Shown here piece after piece: positions 18,517-26,551 of a stretch of 64,000 bases of DNA (position 1 is the stretch's first letter; each line of letters begins with the position of its first letter). The notes under the pieces were generated by a model. The model saw nothing but the letters and a program-made list of their open reading frames with translations. It was not told the DNA's origin and searched no databases. Made by a program: the position numbers and the translations under genes. The DNA comes from Streptococcus sp. HMSC072G04 (GTDB lineage Bacteria; Bacillota; Bacilli; Lactobacillales; Streptococcaceae), in NCBI RefSeq assembly GCF_001813295.1, contig NZ_KV812035.1, positions 82,029 through 146,028 on the forward strand. The letters are read 5' to 3'.

Positions 18517-19248
18517 TTAGATTAATTCATCCGCTAACAAGAGTTCTTGATTGCTGACAAAGAGAGCTTGTGCTCGTCGTTCTCCGTATTCTTCCTTGAT
18601 CAAGCGATAGGCTTCTGCCATATAAGGCGGTCGTTTATCCACATTGTGCATATCACTGGCAACAAAGTGCACCAAGTCTTTTTCTAAGAAGTACCGAGCT
18701 CGTTTTTTGAGTTGTTTTTGTTCATCCCCAAAGAGGCGAGGCTTGAGAACACTGGAACTATTGATCTGCATGTAGCAGCCCATGTCAATCATCTCTTGCA
18801 CGCGCTCCTCATTTTTCTCCAAGCACTTGTAGCGCTCGATATGGGCCACCACTGGTGTCACACCTAGATGGAGCAAACGGTCCAAGGCCGTATGGATCTC
18901 CTTATAAGGTGTTCCCATGCTGAATTCAATCAGCGCAAAGCGCGTATCTGCCAAACGCGGAATGATCTTTTCTTCCAGTTTTTTCAAGACATCATTAGTA
19001 AAGTAGATCTCTGCCCCGTAATGAATCGTCAAATCTGGCGCGACCTCTGCCGCAATTTTTTTCACTTCTTGAAAATTTTCAGAAATCTTTTCTTCGGGAG
19101 TTTCAAACATCCCCTTGCGACGATGAGAAGTGGAGATAATGGTCCGCACCCCTTGGCGATAGCTTTCTTCCAATAAGGCACGCGTATCTTCTCTTGTCTT
19201 TGGTCCATCATCCACATCAAAGACGATGTGCGAGTGGATATCAATCAT
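18517..19248 (-). CDS. wzh: PHP-family protein-tyrosine phosphatase (CpsB/Wzh)
   Basis: 243 residues. Metal-binding PHP motifs: [16 protein letters not shown] at the N-terminus, [21 protein letters not shown] and [14 protein letters not shown]. Manganese-dependent phosphatase that dephosphorylates Wze. Its ATG overlaps the wzg TGA (ATGA), so the two are translationally coupled. Confidence 0.95.
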   Translation of the reverse strand: MIDIHSHIVFDVDDGPKTREDTRALLEESYRQGVRTIISTSHRRKGMFETPEEKISENFQEVKKIAAEVAPDLTIHYGAEIYFTNDVLKKLEEKIIPRLADTRFALIEFSMGTPYKEIHTALDRLLHLGVTPVVAHIERYKCLEKNEERVQEMIDMGCYMQINSSSVLKPRLFGDEQKQLKKRARYFLEKDLVHFVASDMHNVDKRPPYMAEAYRLIKEEYGERRAQALFVSNQELLLADELI

Positions 19249-20714
19249 TTTTCTTTTCCTTCCATTACTTTTTGAATGGTTTCCTTGGCCTTGGTCAAGC
19301 TAGCTTGATCCAACTCCATAACATAGAGGTTGTAACCAGGCATAGCATAAGACGGCAAGTCATTTCGTCCTTGACCGGTAATCGCTTGAGAAGTCACCTC
19401 ATAAGAACCACCCGTTTCTAACTGGGTATTGATCAAGTTCATCATAGTCGGCAACTGCATATTGGTTTGGACAGAATCTTGGAGGTTTCCGATAATCTCA
19501 TTGTAGTTGCTTAAGACCTTGGTAGAGGTCAACTTTTTGATAATGGCCGCAATGACTTTTTCTTGGTTTTTCCCACGGTCATTGTCGCCACCTTGAAGAG
19601 AGTAGCGTTCTCGGACAAAACCGAGGGCTTGCTCTGAATTCAAATGAACCTTTCCAACTGGGAAATGGAACTTGCCATGAAGGCTCGTAAATTCTTGGTC
19701 ATTTTCCACATCGATTCCCCCTAGAAGGTCAATCAACTTGAGGAAGGAGGTGAAATTGAGACGAACGTAGTAGTTGAGCTTGATATCATAGAGATTCTCA
19801 AGGGTATGGATCGAAGCATCCACTCCGTAGATCCCCGCGTGGGTCAACTTATCATTTTGGTTGTTACCACCATCTGCAATCGGTACATAGGCATCCCGCG
19901 GCGTCGTTGTCAATAGGACTTGCTTGGTCTTCCGATTGACGGTCATGATGATATTGACATCTGAACGAGAAACCGAGGTTACCGGCCCATAGGTATCGAT
20001 CCCGCTGACATAGATGTTAAAGACATCCGCATTGGCAGATACCTTGCTCGTCGCTGCCACTTCTTTTCGGATCTTGTAGGAATAGATTTTCTTCAACTTC
20101 TTCGCATAGTCCGCATCTTCTGCGGCAATGGTATCCTCAAAGGTACTGTTGAGGACCATAGCAGAAGCATTCCCTTCTTGCAGGCTCTTATAGGCATCAA
20201 GATAAGTCGGTGCATCCACTACAGAAATTTCCTGACCCTTGGTCTTTTTGATGTTGTCCAAGAGGGCAGTAAGATTAGCTTCGTTATTGTTGCCCTTTGG
20301 GGCCACCACTTCCTTGATTTCTTTGATATCTTTGATGTCACTGTCTTTCTTGACATAGACAGCCATCTCAAACTCTGTATAGTTAGAGTGGCCATTGACA
20401 TTACTGGTCAGATTCAGCAGCTGTTGACTAGCAAACAAAACTCCTGAACTAGCCAATAAGCCGACAAGAAGCAAGACCAAAGTTGTTTTTTTGGCCTGAT
20501 TTTTGATCACAAACCAAGCTGATAAGAGCAAGAGAAGAGCTAGTAGTGCAATCACGAGAACATTGACATAGCGAAAAGCCAAGATGTTATTGGCCAACAT
20601 GGTATAGGTCGCCCAACTTGTAGTCATAAGCAAAAAAATAAGCAATACGGAATTAATGATTCGCAATTGCCCCCACTTATGCTCTGAACGACGACTCCGT
20701 CTCCTTTGTGACAT
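19245..20714 (-). CDS. wzg: LytR-CpsA-Psr phosphotransferase/regulator (CpsA/Wzg)
   Basis: 489 residues. Basic cytoplasmic N-terminus, three membrane segments ([56 protein letters not shown]), an accessory extracellular domain, then an LCP domain ([56 protein letters not shown]). LCP enzymes attach polysaccharide to the peptidoglycan. ATG 20714 is preceded by GGAGG at a spacing of 5; a TTG at 20726 in the longer frame is less likely. First gene of the operon. Confidence 0.95.
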   Translation of the reverse strand: MSQRRRSRRSEHKWGQLRIINSVLLIFLLMTTSWATYTMLANNILAFRYVNVLVIALLALLLLLSAWFVIKNQAKKTTLVLLLVGLLASSGVLFASQQLLNLTSNVNGHSNYTEFEMAVYVKKDSDIKDIKEIKEVVAPKGNNNEANLTALLDNIKKTKGQEISVVDAPTYLDAYKSLQEGNASAMVLNSTFEDTIAAEDADYAKKLKKIYSYKIRKEVAATSKVSANADVFNIYVSGIDTYGPVTSVSRSDVNIIMTVNRKTKQVLLTTTPRDAYVPIADGGNNQNDKLTHAGIYGVDASIHTLENLYDIKLNYYVRLNFTSFLKLIDLLGGIDVENDQEFTSLHGKFHFPVGKVHLNSEQALGFVRERYSLQGGDNDRGKNQEKVIAAIIKKLTSTKVLSNYNEIIGNLQDSVQTNMQLPTMMNLINTQLETGGSYEVTSQAITGQGRNDLPSYAMPGYNLYVMELDQASLTKAKETIQKVMEGKEK

Positions 20715-20735
20715 AAATACCTCCAATTAGTCCTA

Positions 20736-20765
20736 ATTATATTTATTGTAACATATTTTTAGCAA
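20736..20765 (-). promoter_or_regulatory. Promoter of the polysaccharide operon
   Basis: Minus strand: TTGCTA (20760-20765), 18-bp spacer, perfect TATAAT (20736-20741), giving a leader of only about 15 bases before the wzg ATG. The spacer also contains a TACAAT. No palindromic operator was obvious. Confidence 0.6.
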
Positions 20766-20865
20766 AAAATGCATTAATTATCACTTTTTTGTCCATTATG
20801 TACATTTAAAAAGTAAGCGTTTTCCGAAACGGGCGAAATCCCTTGTATACTTATGCAGAGAATCC

Positions 20866-20895
20866 AAAAAAACCGGGTGAAAACCCCGGTTTTTT
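20866..20895 (-). terminator. Terminator after nrdG
   Basis: Stem of about 11 bp, AAAAAACCGGG with CCCGGTTTTTT, 7 bases past the nrdG stop codon, with T or A tracts on both sides so it could work in either direction. It separates the nrd operon from the polysaccharide promoter. Confidence 0.85.
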
Positions 20896-20902
20896 GAAGA
20901 TT

Positions 20903-21508
20903 CTACAAAAGATCATCTCGTTTGACCTGCTCAAAACTTTCTTTACCGTCATTGAGCTTGTCCCAGATGACGACTTTTCCTTCTTTGAGGGATTTTTGAA
21001 CATCAATGATCCGCTGGTTAGAAGAGCCACGAAACTGCAACATGAGGTTGCGTTTGCTCTTATCATAGCGGCCATCAACCAGAATATCAATCAGCGAGAG
21101 AAGCTCTAGTTTGTCTGGCGTCTCTAGCATCATTTCTTCCCAAGTGTAGCCAGTCCAAGACCAAATGTCTTTGTCGGGCAACTCTTTCCGAATGCGTTTA
21201 ACGAGAGGCAAAAGAATTCCAGTATTCAGGAATGGCTCTCCACCAAGCAGGGTCAAGCCCTGGACATAGGGTTGGGCCAGATCAGCCATGATCTGCTCTT
21301 CTAACTCTTTGGTATAGGGAATACCTGCATTGAAAGACCAGGTCGCTACATTGTAACAGCCCTCACAGTGAAACATGCAGCCGGCCACATAAAGGGAATT
21401 GCGCACCCCTTCGCCATCGACAAAGTTAAAAGCCTTGTAGTCGATGATGCGCCCTTGACTCAGTTCCTCACTCTTCCATTCGCCTGGTTTAGGTGTATTC
21501 CATGTCAT
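20903..21508 (-). CDS. nrdG: Anaerobic ribonucleotide reductase activating protein
   Basis: 201-residue radical-SAM enzyme that installs the glycyl radical on NrdD. The CxxxCxxC cluster ligand appears as AGCMFHCEGCYN near residues 42-53, followed by LTLLGGEPFLN (the GGE motif) and WSWTGYTWEE. Starts four bases after the GNAT gene. The C-terminal DKLNDGKESFEQVKRDD is slightly longer than in the pneumococcal protein as I recall it. Confidence 0.96.
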   Translation of the reverse strand: MTWNTPKPGEWKSEELSQGRIIDYKAFNFVDGEGVRNSLYVAGCMFHCEGCYNVATWSFNAGIPYTKELEEQIMADLAQPYVQGLTLLGGEPFLNTGILLPLVKRIRKELPDKDIWSWTGYTWEEMMLETPDKLELLSLIDILVDGRYDKSKRNLMLQFRGSSNQRIIDVQKSLKEGKVVIWDKLNDGKESFEQVKRDDLL

Positions 21509-21512
21509 CCTT

Positions 21513-22013
21513 CTACTCCACTTCTATCCAATAACGCTCCGTTCCATTTCGAACATCTTCAAATTGGCTGCCATTAGCTAAGATAACCGCTCGACTGGCC
21601 GGATTGTCCGTGCTACAAGTCACCAGAGCACGATGGATGTTCTTTTCTTTAGCTACTCGCATACCTTGACGGAGAGCTTCCTTGGCATAACCCTTGCCTC
21701 TTTCAGAGGGACGGATGGAATAGCCAATATGACCAGCATAATTCAGCAATCCCTCATTTAGTCTCAGCCGTAGATTCAAAAAACCTAAAGCATGACCTGA
21801 TTCATCAAACAATACGAACTGAATTGATGGAACGCGATTTTCAGGCAAGTTTATTCCCATTTCTTTATTAAGGTTAGTTTCTAGCCACTCCTCATAATCA
21901 AAGTTCTCAGCATCCCAAAAGCCGCCGTCGTGGGCCGACTGGGTCTCTTCGAACTCTGTCATCATGTTTAGAATGGCCTCTTTATCCGCTAGAGTTGGTC
22001 TACGTAATTTCAT
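21513..22013 (-). CDS. GNAT-family N-acetyltransferase in the nrd operon
   Basis: 166 residues. Acetyl-CoA binding motif HIGYSIRPSERGKGYAKEAL (motif A, RxxGxG as RGKGYA) and C-terminal NIHRALVTCSTDNPASRAVI. Substrate unknown. It lies between a small basic gene and nrdG; the same order occurs in pneumococcus as I recall it (nrdD, small ORF, acetyltransferase, nrdG), so the linkage is conserved but its biochemical meaning is not known. Confidence 0.9.
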   Translation of the reverse strand: MKLRRPTLADKEAILNMMTEFEETQSAHDGGFWDAENFDYEEWLETNLNKEMGINLPENRVPSIQFVLFDESGHALGFLNLRLRLNEGLLNYAGHIGYSIRPSERGKGYAKEALRQGMRVAKEKNIHRALVTCSTDNPASRAVILANGSQFEDVRNGTERYWIEVE

Positions 22014-22032
22014 CTTTACCTCCCCATAAGAG

Positions 22033-22058
22033 AAAAGTGAGAGCGGACTCTCACTTTT
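22033..22058 (-). terminator. Strong hairpin inside the nrd operon (possible attenuator)
   Basis: Perfect 11-bp stem AAAAGTGAGAG / CTCTCACTTTT with a 4-base loop. It overlaps the stop codon of orf46 and lies 20 bases before the GNAT start. On the minus strand it is followed by CTCTTATGG, a poor U-tract, so partial termination or mRNA processing is more likely than full termination. Confidence 0.6.
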
Positions 22059-22197
22059 ATTTTTTCTTAGCCTTTTTTAAAAATTGTTCTCTCAGGCTTG
22101 CTACTCGGTCTTTTTTATTGACTCCACCTGTTGAATGTTTCTCGTGGAATCGTTGCACCTGAGCCTTGCCCTTATCATCTAATTGGTATTTTCCCAT
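22057..22197 (-). CDS. Small basic conserved protein in the nrd operon
   Basis: 46 residues, starting MGKYQLDDKGKAQVQRFHEK and ending REQFLKKAKKK; strongly basic, no membrane segment. ATG 22197 has AAAGGAC just upstream and lies 12 bases past the nrdD stop codon at 22209. I recall a very similar small ORF between nrdD and the acetyltransferase in pneumococcus. Function unknown; the basic composition would allow nucleic-acid binding, which is speculation. Confidence 0.85.
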   Translation of the reverse strand: MGKYQLDDKGKAQVQRFHEKHSTGGVNKKDRVASLREQFLKKAKKK

Positions 22198-22208
22198 AAT
22201 GTCCTTTT

Positions 22209-24419
22209 CTAATCTATCACTTCATGTCCACCATACTTGATGGTAGATCCATTCATGTGTTTGACCCGCGCAGCGATTTCTTTATGTCGTCCATTGACCA
22301 TGGGGCGAGCTTGTGGGTTTCCTAGATAACCACAGGTCCGTTTGACCACATCAACCGTTTTAGGATCGCTATTGCCACAGTTTGGACAAGCAAATCCGCG
22401 CTCAGTCGGCGTGAAGTCTCCTTCAAAATCACACTTGTAACAACGGTCAATCGGTGTATTGGTTCCGAGATAACCGACTCGGTCATAGGCATAATCCCAA
22501 ACCGCCTCAAGGGCTTTTGGATTTTGTTGGAGCACAGGGTATTCACAATAGTGGATAAAGCCACCAGAAGCCCCTGCTTCAGGATAAATTTTTTCAAAAT
22601 CCAACTTCTCAAATGGGGTTGGGTTCTTACGAACATCGTAGTGGAAACTATTGGTGTAGTATTCCTTGTCTGTGATATCCGGAACCTTCCCAAATTTCTC
22701 CGTATCCAGGCGACAGAAGCGGTCTGTCAAGCTTTCTGACGGTGTCGAATAAATAGAGAAGTGGTAATCATACTGGTCAGACCATTCTTCCACGCGCGCT
22801 TTCATATCCTTGATGATATCGATCGTGAATTGTTTGGCTTCTGGATTGTGTTCCCAATTTGGACCATAAAAGACGGTTGCAACTTCATAGAGTCCGATAT
22901 AGCCAAGAGAAACGGTTGCTCTGCGATGACGGAAGAGCTGATCTACCTGGTCATATTTGCCCAAGCGTTTCCCGAAAGCGCCATATTGGTAGAGAATCGG
23001 TGCATTGGCTGGTGTCGCTTCTTTGGTGCGTTCCACCCGGTAAACCAAGGCATCTTCAGCGATGTTCATCCGTTCATTAAAGATTTGCCAGAATTTCTCC
23101 TTGTCTCCGCCAGATTCCAAGGCAATTCGAGGTAAATTGACCGTCACGACTCCAAGATTCATCCGGCCAGAATTAACTTCCACACCATTCTCGTCCTTCC
23201 AACCTTGAAGGAAAGAGCGACATCCCATGGGCACCTTGAAGGAGCCTGTCAATTCTACAATCTTGTCATAAGAGAGGACATCTGGATACATGCGTTTCGT
23301 CGCACATTCCAAGGCCAATTGCTTAATATCATAGTTAGGCGTTCCAGGCTCTAAGTTGAGTCCCCGCTTGAGGGTAAAGATTAATTTTGGAAAAATGGCT
23401 GTCCGATGTTCCGATCCAAGACCCTTAATCCGAATTTCCAGAATCGCCTTTTGGATTTCCCGTTCGAAGCGATTGGTTCCAAGGCCAAAACCAAGCGAAG
23501 TGAAAGGAGTTTGCCCGTTTGAAGTAAAGAGGGTATTGATCTCATATTCTAGCGATTGCATGGCATCATAGATGTCTTTTTGAGTCTTACTCCAAGCATA
23601 GTCCTCTTGCTTTTCAGGAAGTACCCACTCTTTGGCATCCGCTAAGTGTTTTTGGTAGTTCTTTTCTGCATAAGGGGCCAAGACTTCATCGATCCGGTCT
23701 GCTGAACAGCCACCATACTGACTAGAGGCCACATTGGCAATAATCTGCGAGATTTGTGCCGTTGCAGTTTGGATAGACTTAGGACTTTCGACTTCTGCAT
23801 TCCCGATTTTGAAGCCATTTCTGAGCATGCCTTCAAAATCGATCAAACAGCAGTTGGTCATCGGTGTATAAGGGCTATAGTCCAAATCATGGTAGTGGAT
23901 GTCCCCTTTTTGGTGAGCATTGGCTACGTGTTTGGGCAACATTTTAAGACCAATAGACTTACCAACGATCCCTGCCGTCAAGTCCCGTTGCGTATTAAAG
24001 ACATCACTGTCCTTATTGGCGTTTTCATTGACGACGGCTTGGTCCTTATTGAGGAGTTTGCCAATTGTAAAGTTGATATCCGTCGCTTTTGAGCGCTCAA
24101 AATCCCGCTGGGTGCGATAAGTAATGTAGCTCTCTGCAATCGCATATTCATTAGCTTGAAGCAATTCATGCTCGACGACATTTTGAATCTCATAGATCTT
24201 CACGCCATTTGGAAAACGTTCCAAAATCTCTGCGATCACACGATCGACAATGGCTTCTAGTTTGGCTTCCATCACGGGAGTGAGAGAAGTCACTTCTTCT
24301 GTCGCCTTCAACAAGGCTTTATAAATTTTTTCAACATCGAATGGAACACGACGGCCATCTCGTTTTTCAACAAAAATATCCGGGGCCATTCTCAGTTTTT
24401 CTTCTCTCAAGGTGATCAT
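22209..24419 (-). CDS. nrdD: Anaerobic class III ribonucleoside-triphosphate reductase
   Basis: 736 residues. N-terminal ATP-cone (FVEKRDGRRVPFDVEKIYKA), the catalytic barrel (QTATAQISQIIANVASSQYG, CCLIDFEGML), a zinc site with four cysteines (CYKCDFEGDF, CPNCGNSD) and the C-terminal glycyl-radical loop VVKRTCGYLGNPQARP. Reduces ribonucleotides under anaerobiosis. ATG 24419 (MITLREEKL) is preferred because AGAGAGG lies upstream and it matches the family; two upstream in-frame ATGs at 24428 and 24440 lack ribosome sites. Confidence 0.96.
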   Translation of the reverse strand: MITLREEKLRMAPDIFVEKRDGRRVPFDVEKIYKALLKATEEVTSLTPVMEAKLEAIVDRVIAEILERFPNGVKIYEIQNVVEHELLQANEYAIAESYITYRTQRDFERSKATDINFTIGKLLNKDQAVVNENANKDSDVFNTQRDLTAGIVGKSIGLKMLPKHVANAHQKGDIHYHDLDYSPYTPMTNCCLIDFEGMLRNGFKIGNAEVESPKSIQTATAQISQIIANVASSQYGGCSADRIDEVLAPYAEKNYQKHLADAKEWVLPEKQEDYAWSKTQKDIYDAMQSLEYEINTLFTSNGQTPFTSLGFGLGTNRFEREIQKAILEIRIKGLGSEHRTAIFPKLIFTLKRGLNLEPGTPNYDIKQLALECATKRMYPDVLSYDKIVELTGSFKVPMGCRSFLQGWKDENGVEVNSGRMNLGVVTVNLPRIALESGGDKEKFWQIFNERMNIAEDALVYRVERTKEATPANAPILYQYGAFGKRLGKYDQVDQLFRHRRATVSLGYIGLYEVATVFYGPNWEHNPEAKQFTIDIIKDMKARVEEWSDQYDYHFSIYSTPSESLTDRFCRLDTEKFGKVPDITDKEYYTNSFHYDVRKNPTPFEKLDFEKIYPEAGASGGFIHYCEYPVLQQNPKALEAVWDYAYDRVGYLGTNTPIDRCYKCDFEGDFTPTERGFACPNCGNSDPKTVDVVKRTCGYLGNPQARPMVNGRHKEIAARVKHMNGSTIKYGGHEVID

Positions 24420-24459
24420 ACCAAACATGCCTCTCTTCATTTATTTACATACAAGTTGT

Positions 24460-24487
24460 ATTATACCACTCCAAAAATAAAAATCAA
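24460..24487 (-). promoter_or_regulatory. nrdD promoter
   Basis: Minus strand: TTGATT (24482-24487), 16-bp spacer, TATAAT (24460-24465), about 40 bases upstream of the chosen start. The -35 lies inside an NrdR-like box. Confidence 0.65.
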
Positions 24488-24540
24488 TATCTTGTGGTAA
24501 AAATTCTAAAAAACTTTCTAAAACACAAGATATTGATTTT
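24480..24540 (-). promoter_or_regulatory. Two NrdR-like boxes forming a 17-bp inverted repeat; also terminator of the upstream gene
   Basis: Box 1 AATCAATATCTTGTGG (24482-24497) and box 2 ACACAAGATATTGATT (24523-24538) each match 13 of 16 positions of the NrdR consensus ACACWATATMTWGTGT. Their starts are 41 bp apart, about four helical turns. The arms 24480-24496 and 24524-24540 are perfectly complementary, and in the minus direction the hairpin is followed by a T-rich stretch, so it can also terminate the membrane-protein transcript ending at 24542. No nrdR gene is in the window. Confidence 0.6.
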
Positions 24541-24541
24541 A

Positions 24542-26380
24542 TTAAGAGCGTTGATAGAGTTTGAAATGACGGTATTTCTTCTCAACGAGACGATAATTTT
24601 CTTTGAGCAAGTCTTTCATTTTAGAGGTCAACTCCACCTGATTGTTGACCACAATATACTTAGGTTCAGACCGATCGATTTGTTGGATCACATTGGTCCG
24701 ATTTTCATTAATCCCTAGATAAGAAGTTGGGGTCAATAAGGCAGAAGCGGCCAAACGATCGCTTTCTTGATAGAGAGTAGCTGTCGCATCCCAAGCATAA
24801 ATGGTATCTTTCGACTTGGTGTGATTTTTAATGTAGCTGGCAATAGCACTCCGTTCACTCGATTGACCAGACTGAAGCACAACATCTTGAACCACCGGAT
24901 TCGCCAACAGGTAGACAAGGGCTACTAGCGGTAAGAAAACTTGGCTCGTAAAGTAAGCGGCCCAAACTTCCTTGTTTTTCTTCTTCCGACCACGACGTTC
25001 GATCCCATCGTTTTCTTCCCCATCTCGTGAGAACCAGATCGCAAACAAAGGAAGAACAAATGGCAACATCGGTAATAATTGGTAAGCTCCCTGTTCCGGA
25101 AGACCAATCGACACGATGAGGACTACCAGGCTACCTGCCCATCCCATAAAGCGGAAGATCCGGCGAGCACTGCTATTTTGCTTCGTAAAGGACATCAAAA
25201 AGGCAGAGACCAGACCAAAGGCGAGCGCCAACAGTCCATAATAAATGGCATTACTGAAGGTCTGTCCATTGCTAAAATTCAAGGCATTAAAGACATAGGT
25301 TACTTGGTTAATGGCATAGCCAAAAGTCTGATTCAAAACGGTGATATAGCCAATTGGATAAAAGACAAGTGAAAAACCAAGGAGAGCTGCTAGCAGTTGA
25401 TAAAAGCCACGCGCCCATCTCTTCTGCTTGATGTTAAAGGCTGTTAATCCAAGGAAGGCCAACAAATAAAACAGGGCACTGGTCATCGGATCAATCAAGA
25501 AAGCCACAGCTGCAATCGCACCATAAAGGATAAAGCCTTCATCCTTACGATGCCCAATCAAATAAGCCAAAATGAAATTCATGCTGGCAAATAGGATTGG
25601 AAGACTAAAGAGAGTCACATAAGTTCCTCCAAAACCAAGGCCTAGCACCAAGAAATAAAAGAGTAACTGGACATTCTTCGCTGTATCTTTATCAGACACC
25701 AGCAAGCGCACAACCCGATAGAGATAGGTACCCGCAAAGAAGAGGGCAATCGCTTGGAGGATCATCAAGATCCAATGTCCACCAGCTAAACTTCCCAACC
25801 AGTTGATTGCATAATAGAGCAGACCATTGGTTCCGTAAAAATCACCAAACGGTACTTGCCCCTTGGTCATTGCCCAGCCAGCATACAAGTTTTGCGATTG
25901 TTGATTGGTTGCAAAACGGGTTAAAAATGGCACCCCGACATGCAGCAAACTAATCAAGAGACTCAACACAAAAGGAATCGCTAGGGGGACTGGACGCTTA
26001 GCTTGACGACGGATCGGCTCAACTGCCACATCTGCTTCTAGCTCTTCCGTATTCTCTTCTACCTTCGATGCTTCCGCTTTTGTCGCTTCAACTCCCGCCT
26101 TACGCGAACGACGACTCATCCGACTGAGCGGTTGCTCCGCTTCCTGTTCCAATTCTTGTGTAGGTTCTGCTATTGCTTCTGGCTTGGCATCACTAATTTC
26201 CTCTGATGCCTCCATTGCAACCGGCTCCTCCAAGACTTCTGCCTGCTGGCTATGAGTCGGCTCTTCTTCACGAAAGACTGATTTATCTAGCACCTCGCGA
26301 ATTTCACGTGTATCCTGAAAACTGTCTCCCACGTGAAGCCCTAACTTTTTCGAAGTCATTTCTTGCTCTTTTTCGCTCAT
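24542..26380 (-). CDS. Polytopic membrane protein, Ccs4-like, possible GT-C glycosyltransferase
   Basis: 612 residues. The first 130 are acidic, Glu/Ala-rich and cytoplasmic with a basic patch (SRMSRRSRKAG, RRQAKRPVP). Then about 11-12 membrane segments starting LAIPFVLSLLISLLHVGVPF. The first extracellular loop (WAMTKGQVPFGDFYGTNGLL) has the acidic GDFY motif seen in GT-C/PMT-like enzymes. A C-terminal extracellular domain follows (TIYAWDATATLYQESDRLAA). Position between cls and nrdD matches the competence-induced ccs4 region of pneumococcus as I remember it. Enzymatic role is inferred; no cin-box was seen at its promoter here. Confidence 0.75.
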   Translation of the reverse strand: MSEKEQEMTSKKLGLHVGDSFQDTREIREVLDKSVFREEEPTHSQQAEVLEEPVAMEASEEISDAKPEAIAEPTQELEQEAEQPLSRMSRRSRKAGVEATKAEASKVEENTEELEADVAVEPIRRQAKRPVPLAIPFVLSLLISLLHVGVPFLTRFATNQQSQNLYAGWAMTKGQVPFGDFYGTNGLLYYAINWLGSLAGGHWILMILQAIALFFAGTYLYRVVRLLVSDKDTAKNVQLLFYFLVLGLGFGGTYVTLFSLPILFASMNFILAYLIGHRKDEGFILYGAIAAVAFLIDPMTSALFYLLAFLGLTAFNIKQKRWARGFYQLLAALLGFSLVFYPIGYITVLNQTFGYAINQVTYVFNALNFSNGQTFSNAIYYGLLALAFGLVSAFLMSFTKQNSSARRIFRFMGWAGSLVVLIVSIGLPEQGAYQLLPMLPFVLPLFAIWFSRDGEENDGIERRGRKKKNKEVWAAYFTSQVFLPLVALVYLLANPVVQDVVLQSGQSSERSAIASYIKNHTKSKDTIYAWDATATLYQESDRLAASALLTPTSYLGINENRTNVIQQIDRSEPKYIVVNNQVELTSKMKDLLKENYRLVEKKYRHFKLYQRS

Positions 26381-26445
26381 TCTTTTTCCTTTTCTTCGCT
26401 ATTCCTCTGCTCTTTCCTTTTAGAAAAAAGCCCATTATCTTCTCT

Positions 26446-26474
26446 AGTATACCAAATTCTGCCGACCATGTCAG
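26446..26474 (-). promoter_or_regulatory. Promoter of the Ccs4-like gene
   Basis: Minus strand: CTGACA (26469-26474, 5/6), 17-bp spacer, TGG-TATACT (26446-26451). A good vegetative promoter located between the cls terminator and the gene. Confidence 0.65.
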
Positions 26475-26497
26475 CCTCTTGCCACATAGTTCTATGG

Positions 26498-26530
26498 AAA
26501 AAGAGTCAGGCCTCTCGGTTTCTGACTCTT
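26498..26530 (-). terminator. Terminator after cls
   Basis: Stem AAGAGTCAG / CTGACTCTT with a 12-base loop, followed on the minus strand by TTTTCC, 22 bases past the cls stop codon. Confidence 0.8.
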
Positions 26531-26551
26531 TCTTCTATATTCTCACACCTA

